19,541 nucleotides of DNA from Chrysochromulina parva (taxonomy: Eukaryota; Haptophyta; Prymnesiales; Chrysochromulinaceae), in contig PJAB01000876.1 in the NCBI GenBank assembly GCA_002887195.1, forward strand, positions 1-19,541, written 5' to 3'. Each line of letters begins with the position of its first letter. The first letter of the stretch is position 1. This document shows positions 15,254 through 19,541 of this stretch, piece after piece. The notes under the pieces were generated by a model, which was given only the letters and a program-made list of their open reading frames with translations, was not told the origin of the DNA and did no database searches. The position numbers and the translations under genes are program-made.

Positions 15254-15586
15254 AAATTGACTCGCGACCAAAAATAGATCGCCGTTTCGTGTAGCCGTTT
15301 CGGCCCTGCAAGTTTCCTTGCGTGGTCTCCAACGGGGAACTGCCCATTGGGGGGGGTATGGGCACTCTCTAAGAAACCATACCTTCGCTACGGCGGCCCT
15401 GACAGGCTGCTGAATTCTGCGCGTTCTGCTCAGGCTCTGTCTGTGCGCGCTGCGCGCGTTGTCCGTTGACCATTGAGCAATGAGCATTTGTCGTCGAAGA
15501 GGCTGAGCTTCAGAGGTCAGAGCTCCACCAAGAGCCTTCAGAGCTTCATGCAGAGCTTCAGAGGCATCCCCTGGACAGACTTTCAA
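15254..15586. promoter_or_regulatory. Upstream region of the ankyrin gene
   Basis: 333 bp between two minus-strand genes. The ankyrin frame happens to remain open through it, but the residues encoded are not repeat-like and the myristoylation start argues that it is 5' UTR and promoter. It contains a run of seven G and a GCGCGC-rich patch; nothing else is recognised. Confidence 0.4.
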
Positions 15587-17131
15587 TCAAGAGATGGGAT
15601 CCCACTCGCTCTGTCCGCCCGCGCCGCCAAAGCTGCGGCCGTACCCCTGTATGTGCGCCTGCACCTCCTTCGTCTTCGAGTACAGCTCAAGGTCGCGCGC
15701 GTCACGCTGCACCGACAGGTTGGCCGTGATGCGCTCGACGGTCCTCGCGAACTTGGCCTGCTGCTCCGCGCTCATCGCGAGCATGGTCGAATGAGTGAGC
15801 TCAAGTCGAGCCTGCGCCGAATTGAGTCCTACGATGTAGCGAAGGTGCTTGACGTCGTCCACGTAGTCCTTGGCCAGCATCGCGTAGATCCCCTGGCGCA
15901 CGAGCCGAAGCACGAGCAGCCACTGCTGCTCCTGGACCTCGCGCGCCACCGCTGCCGGACCGTCGTCATCCAGGGACGATGACGCCGACGGCGCCGCCGC
16001 CGCCGCCGCCGCCGCCTGCTGAGGCTGCGGCTGCTGCGGCTGCTGCGGCACCCCGTCTTGCAGCCAGCTCGGCGGTGGACGCTCCTCGATGCGCCAGCCG
16101 GCGCCGGCTCCTCTCGGGTCTCGAGCCGTCTTCTCCGCCTCCTCGCCCTGCCCCTCGTCCTCGTCGTCCGCCCACTCATCCTCCTTTGCGGCCGCCAGAG
16201 GCGGCGTTGGCGTCGCTGCTGCTGCGGCGACGGCGGCGGCCAGCGACGGCGTCGTATTAGGCGTCGCCTTAGCCGGCAACTTGAGCACACCCCACGGTCG
16301 TACCGCACCGTTGACGATTTCCTGCCATTGAGGGCCGCTGCTCGCATCGCCGTCCGTGTCACCCTCGTCGCTTCCGGTGAGCGCACGGCTCGCGGCGGCA
16401 GCTTGCGCCTGCGCCTGACGCTCCTCGGCGAGAAGCGCCGCAGGGACACGGCCGCCCACTATCGAAGGCGGCACAAATGGGCGCATGCCGGCGGCCTTGA
16501 GCCGCGTCTCCTCCTGCTCGATGGCCATGTTCAGGTAGTTGCAAAAGTCCGTGTCGAGCTCGGCCTTCATCGCCTGGGCAAGCTCGAGGACGCGCTCCGT
16601 GCCGCCGTCAGTGGCTGCGTCGCATAGCTCACGCAGCTTCTGCTGTTGGCGCCATTGCAGCTCTTCGAGCGCGTCTGCGATCTCGCGCTGCGCGTCCGTG
16701 ACGTACTCGGAGAGCGCAAGCAGCGCCGCCCGCTCGCCCTGAGTGCGGATCGTCGAGAGCACGCCGCGTGCCGCGAGTGGGAAGCTGCGCCCAAGCAGGA
16801 CAGGCAGGTGCGGCGCGAGCACCTCGTTGAGCGGAGCCTTGTCGGAAGAGCGTTGCTGCTGTTCGAGCACCGCCTCGAGCGGCGAGAGCAGCTTCGAGAT
16901 GAGTTTCTGCTGCTCCTCGACCGGGGATTCCTTGACCTGCTGCTGCCAGAGCTCAGCCCGCACGCGCTCGAGCGTCTCACGCGTGACGAGCGGCGCCGCG
17001 TAAGTGGGCCTCTCACCGGCGCACATGGTGGATTGCGAAACGCCCGAGCGCGTGCACCGCGGAAGCCGCGCAGCGGTGGGCCGCGACGCACCGGCGACCG
17101 CCAATGCGGTGACGACGTACAAGAGCTTCAT
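15587..17131 (-). CDS. Probable plastid-targeted Gln/Ala-rich protein of unknown function
   Basis: 514 aa from the ATG at 17131. Residues 1-15 (MKLLYVVTALAVAGA) form a signal peptide. It is followed by SRPTAARLPRCTRSG, basic and acid-free like a transit peptide, a bipartite pattern used for plastids of secondary origin. The body has a helical Gln/Glu-rich first half (about 48-215) and a region with VPPSIVGGRVPAALLAEE. A disordered acidic middle (ADDEDEGQGEE) is followed by PQQPQ and a poly-Ala run. A conserved-looking C-terminal helical domain (about 425-500) includes LRLVRQGIYAMLAKDYVDD and VKHLRYIVGLNSAQARLEL. I do not recognise the family. The frame is open above the ATG to 17323, with Met codons, but those starts would bury the signal peptide. 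It is divergent from the RING gene. Confidence 0.72.
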   Translation of the reverse strand: MKLLYVVTALAVAGASRPTAARLPRCTRSGVSQSTMCAGERPTYAAPLVTRETLERVRAELWQQQVKESPVEEQQKLISKLLSPLEAVLEQQQRSSDKAPLNEVLAPHLPVLLGRSFPLAARGVLSTIRTQGERAALLALSEYVTDAQREIADALEELQWRQQQKLRELCDAATDGGTERVLELAQAMKAELDTDFCNYLNMAIEQEETRLKAAGMRPFVPPSIVGGRVPAALLAEERQAQAQAAAASRALTGSDEGDTDGDASSGPQWQEIVNGAVRPWGVLKLPAKATPNTTPSLAAAVAAAAATPTPPLAAAKEDEWADDEDEGQGEEAEKTARDPRGAGAGWRIEERPPPSWLQDGVPQQPQQPQPQQAAAAAAAAPSASSSLDDDGPAAVAREVQEQQWLLVLRLVRQGIYAMLAKDYVDDVKHLRYIVGLNSAQARLELTHSTMLAMSAEQQAKFARTVERITANLSVQRDARDLELYSKTKEVQAHIQGYGRSFGGAGGQSEWDPIS

Positions 17132-17323
17132 CAACCTGCCCTTCACAGTACATGTAACAAGGTTCTCACTGTGAACTCGCACTTTCGCTCCGTCATGGAC
17201 CATGGAAGTAGAATCCAGGTCCAGATACGCAGATTGGGGTTGCTGTTTTTGGATTTTTTTGAGTTGCCGTGAAATGTCCCTCGGAGTTGAATCCCGCGTT
17301 TGCTCGTCGCATTGTACTGGCAC
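17132..17323. promoter_or_regulatory. Divergent (likely bidirectional) promoter spacer
   Basis: 192 bp lie between the start codons of the minus-strand plastid-type gene and the plus-strand RING gene. It is less GC-rich than the genes and contains T-rich runs (about 17236-17260). No specific element can be named. Confidence 0.45.
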
Positions 17324-18313
17324 ATGCCGCAGCGTCCGGCCAAGCGCTTCAAGGGACCGAATGTCACGCCGCGCACGACCACATCACGCCTTGTGCAGTG
17401 CCCATGCTGCTCTCGGCACGTGCACACGCTTCTTCTCGACTCTCACCTCGAGCGCGACTGCCACCCTCGCATGGATAACACAGAGGTCTCACACCTGCTT
17501 GGTGATTTGCTCACGCCTCCGTCCTCCTGGCCCGATGACCACACAACGACTCAGCCAGAGCACGTCTCGCACATCCTACCAGCCAGCTCTTCAGCGCCAG
17601 AGCTCTCCTGGCACAGCCGACCTGCCAGCTCCTCAGCGCAGCCACCGGACGCGCCACCACCCCCTCCATCCTCGGGTATAGCTGATGCCAGCGCAACAGT
17701 GCGCTGTCCGCTCTGCGCCGTCTCGCTTCGTAACGAGGATGCGTTTGCGCACGTGGAGCAGTGCCTCGGGCGTGACGGTGGCAGCACGCCTGCTGCCACT
17801 GCCGGCAGCTCGAGCAGCAACGGATCCGCTGAGGGAGCCACCTCTCAGATCGTGTTGTTCTGCCCAGCGTGCGACGTGGCGTGCGAAGGGCTGGCGAGGC
17901 TCAACGAACACCTCGATGCCGGCTGCCCTGCGCCGGTCGGGCACGCAGAGGCGCCAGCGGTCGCGCCCACAGGGGCCTCGAAGGTTGCAGCAGCGGCGAG
18001 GAGCTCCAGAGCGGCAGGCACGCACGTCTCCACTGCGGTGACGTGCGATACTGCACATCTCGATCGCTTGGCGCAGGAGCTACGCTGTCCGCTGTGCTTC
18101 GACCTCTTCAACGATCCTCAAGCACTGCCCTGCCAGCACTCGTTCTGCAAGGAATGCCTTGACCAGTGCTTTCGAGTAACGTCGATGATGGCCTGCCCGC
18201 TGTGCAAGGCGCCCATGTGGCGACGGCAGGTGATGCCCAACCATACGCTCGCCAATCTCAAGCGCGTATATCAAGACCTGATCGCCACGTCCTCGTCGAG
18301 CTCTGATGGCTGA
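17324..18313 (+). CDS. RING-type E3 ubiquitin ligase with three UBZ4/Rad18-like zinc fingers
   Basis: 329 aa from the ATG at 17324 (the upstream TTG-initiated frame adds only 8 codons). Three C-x2-C-x(11-12)-H-x(3-4)-C fingers are spaced along the chain: C26/C29/H41/C46, C128/C131/H143/C147 and C180/C183/H196/C201. This is the layout of the ubiquitin-binding UBZ4 finger of Rad18. The C-terminal C3HC4 RING has C255, C258, C270, H272, C275, C278, C291 and C294, followed by NHTLANLKRVYQDL, the helix typical after BRCA1/BARD1/Rad18-class RINGs. Linkers are Ser/Ala/Pro-rich with a duplicated PASSSA motif. Likely role: a nuclear ubiquitin ligase that reads ubiquitin, perhaps in DNA repair; that part is inferred. 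Rad18 itself has the RING first and one UBZ, plus a SAP domain that is absent here, so it is not a plain Rad18. Confidence 0.85.
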   Translation: MPQRPAKRFKGPNVTPRTTTSRLVQCPCCSRHVHTLLLDSHLERDCHPRMDNTEVSHLLGDLLTPPSSWPDDHTTTQPEHVSHILPASSSAPELSWHSRPASSSAQPPDAPPPPPSSGIADASATVRCPLCAVSLRNEDAFAHVEQCLGRDGGSTPAATAGSSSSNGSAEGATSQIVLFCPACDVACEGLARLNEHLDAGCPAPVGHAEAPAVAPTGASKVAAAARSSRAAGTHVSTAVTCDTAHLDRLAQELRCPLCFDLFNDPQALPCQHSFCKECLDQCFRVTSMMACPLCKAPMWRRQVMPNHTLANLKRVYQDLIATSSSSSDG

Positions 18314-18685
18314 CGGGCTACGTGCTGAGGCCGCCGCAGCGCGGGGTCTCGCGTCTCTACGACTCGTAGCATGTCTTCGTCGGCGCGGGCGCGGGTCCGG
18401 GCGCGGCGGTCCGAAACAAAGAGAAGGACGCGCTTGAGTGCAACGCTGTTTGGAATCGTGCACAGCGCGACGACTCACCAGGTGCACGTGACTGTCCACA
18501 CTGGTGCAAATACAGTATATAAAATTAAAAAAAATTAAAAATTACAGAACACACGCATCATCTACATGGAAAGCCTTATTCAAGTTCTGGCATATAATAT
18601 ATGTAATTACATGGCATGAAAATGGCATGACATGTGCATGTCTCTGAGATTTGGTTAGCCATCTTAGAGGCCTAGAGTTAGTCAG
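18314..18685. terminator. Convergent 3' region with AT-rich island
   Basis: 372 bp between the convergent stop codons of the RING gene and the small minus-strand gene. From about 18508 to 18660 the sequence becomes very AT-rich, with TATATAAAATTAAAA and TATAATATATG runs, in contrast to the GC-rich window. It contains a duplicated TGGCATGA. It probably holds both polyadenylation regions; no exact AATAAA is present in the part I read. Confidence 0.45.
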
Positions 18686-19201
18686 TTAGACCGGCGTGGC
18701 ACGTGGTGAGGTGACAGGGCGAGGCCGCCACACGCCGTTGAAGAAGCGGATGCCCTCCTCGTCCTGTGCAGCGGAGGCCGTGCGCAGCGACGGACGTAGC
18801 GGCATGCCGAGACCCCACCGCTGGCCCGGCCATCGGGCTTCGATCTGGTCCTCTGGCGGAGTGTCCCCAAACGGAGCGTCCTGCCTGATATGGGGCAGGG
18901 TGCGGCGGCTCAGCGTCCCAAAAGCCAATGGCGGGCGGGGTTGAATTGGGTCCTGCAGGCGTCCATAGGAAGAGAATGCGATGGCCGACGAGGCCGTAAT
19001 GGGCCGCGACTTGCCAAGGTCCCCTTCAGAAGAGAAGGATGATAGAGAGGAGCTTGACCTGCTCAGCGTTCCTCCCGAGTAGGCTTGATGCAGCCGAGCG
19101 TCAAGTGTGAGAAACGCGCTCCTTGTCTCACTGCCTATGCGATCGCGCCACTGCGTCGTGTGCTGATTGGGCGAGTAGCCCCAAACCGCCGTTCGGCTCA
19201 T
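18686..19201 (-). CDS. Small protein of unknown function
   Basis: 171 aa from the ATG at 19201. The frame is open to 19249 but without an upstream ATG. The N-terminus MSRTAVWGYSPNQHTTQW is followed by a Ser-rich stretch (SRSSSSLSSFSSEGD, about 48-62). A Pro/Arg-rich part leads to a C-terminal segment with WPGQRWGLGMPLRP and RFFNGVWRPRP. There are no membrane spans and no signal peptide. Scattered Trp/Gly/Pro/Arg motifs without a globular pattern are reminiscent of small microtubule-inner or ciliary proteins, but this is only an impression and I assign no family. Codon use resembles the neighbouring genes. Confidence 0.55.
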   Translation of the reverse strand: MSRTAVWGYSPNQHTTQWRDRIGSETRSAFLTLDARLHQAYSGGTLSRSSSSLSSFSSEGDLGKSRPITASSAIAFSSYGRLQDPIQPRPPLAFGTLSRRTLPHIRQDAPFGDTPPEDQIEARWPGQRWGLGMPLRPSLRTASAAQDEEGIRFFNGVWRPRPVTSPRATPV

Positions 19202-19541
19202 GAGGCTCGTCCCGAATCGGGCCGCCCGCCGCGATGCAACACGTCGCAAAACGTGACACGTGGCTTTCTTTCAAGCAACTTCTATCCGAGAAGCAAGCAA
19301 GCAAGCAAGCAAGCAAGCACGCAGCAAGCACGCAAGCAAGCAAGCAAGCAAGTTTCAAATGCCCGACGCCTTGCTCGCGCCTGCGCCTGACCCGCTCCTC
19401 GCGGCGACTACGGATAATGTAACGCGCCTGAGGCACGGCCGGGCCAGACGCCTGACGGCACACAGACCACGCAGCGCCGCATCGCGCGCGCGGGCACTGA
19501 CACGACCTGCCCCGCCCGCATGCACAAAAATGCAAAAAGAA
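19202..19541. other. Right-edge upstream region with microsatellite
   Basis: 340 bp upstream of the small minus-strand gene. It contains the GCAA microsatellite. The last 150 bp are GC-rich and end in an A-rich stretch. No gene is recognised. Confidence 0.4.
19290..19352. repeat. Tetranucleotide microsatellite (GCAA)n
   Basis: About fourteen GCAA units with interruptions (CACGCAGCAAGCACGC). It is the reverse-complement class of the GCTT array at 9118-9160. Confidence 0.92.

Noticed and set aside
16058..16627. Plus-strand Arg/Leu-rich frame
   Set aside because: It is antisense to the plastid-type gene, with no motif and with the codon bias of a shadow frame.

Overview
The window reads as nuclear DNA of a GC-rich microbial eukaryote. 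It has spliced genes with short GT-AG introns, genes on both strands separated by a few hundred bases, a MAPK15-type kinase, JmjC, UBX and RING proteins, and a protein with a signal-plus-transit-like N-terminus of the kind found in algae with secondary plastids. A haptophyte-like or related alga is my best guess, with low confidence; nothing here fixes the species.

Layout. 1-4033 (minus): a seven-transmembrane protein exon (4033-3087), a short intron whose pyrimidine tract is an 11-bp tandem array, and then a very long open frame running off the left edge. That frame carries blocks resembling type I/II inositol-3,4-bisphosphate 4-phosphatase (INPP4). The join is in frame, so this is probably one receptor-phosphoinositide phosphatase fusion. 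4179-5126 (minus): JMJD7-like JmjC lysyl hydroxylase. 5332-6114 (minus): GNAT acetyltransferase. 6295-8730 (plus): three exons that, when spliced, give a single 741-residue protein with signal peptide, ShK-like domain, one membrane span, UAS domain, Ala-rich helix and UBX domain, i.e. a FAF2/UBXD8-like p97/CDC48 adaptor with a luminal ShK domain. 8731-9264: repeat-rich spacer with a possible small inverted-repeat element. 9265-11361 (plus): membrane-anchored alpha/beta hydrolase. 11362-12503: mostly non-coding, with one weak secreted-exon candidate. 12504-13637 (minus): MAPK15/ERK7-type kinase with a TDY loop. 14042-15253 (minus): ankyrin protein with a myristoylation-type N-terminus. 15587-17131 (minus): probable plastid-targeted protein of unknown function. 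17324-18313 (plus): RING E3 ligase with three Rad18-type zinc fingers. 18686-19201 (minus): small unrecognised protein. The right end holds a (GCAA)n array.

Two short spacers (6115-6294 and 17132-17323) separate divergently oriented genes and probably act as bidirectional promoters. The genes do not form an obvious pathway. The most interesting material is domain architecture (7TM plus INPP4-like; ShK plus UAS-UBX) and intron structure: introns built from short tandem repeats, and introns whose boundaries lie in direct duplications of adjoining exon sequence.

All homology calls come from reading the translations and from memory of the families; no search was run.
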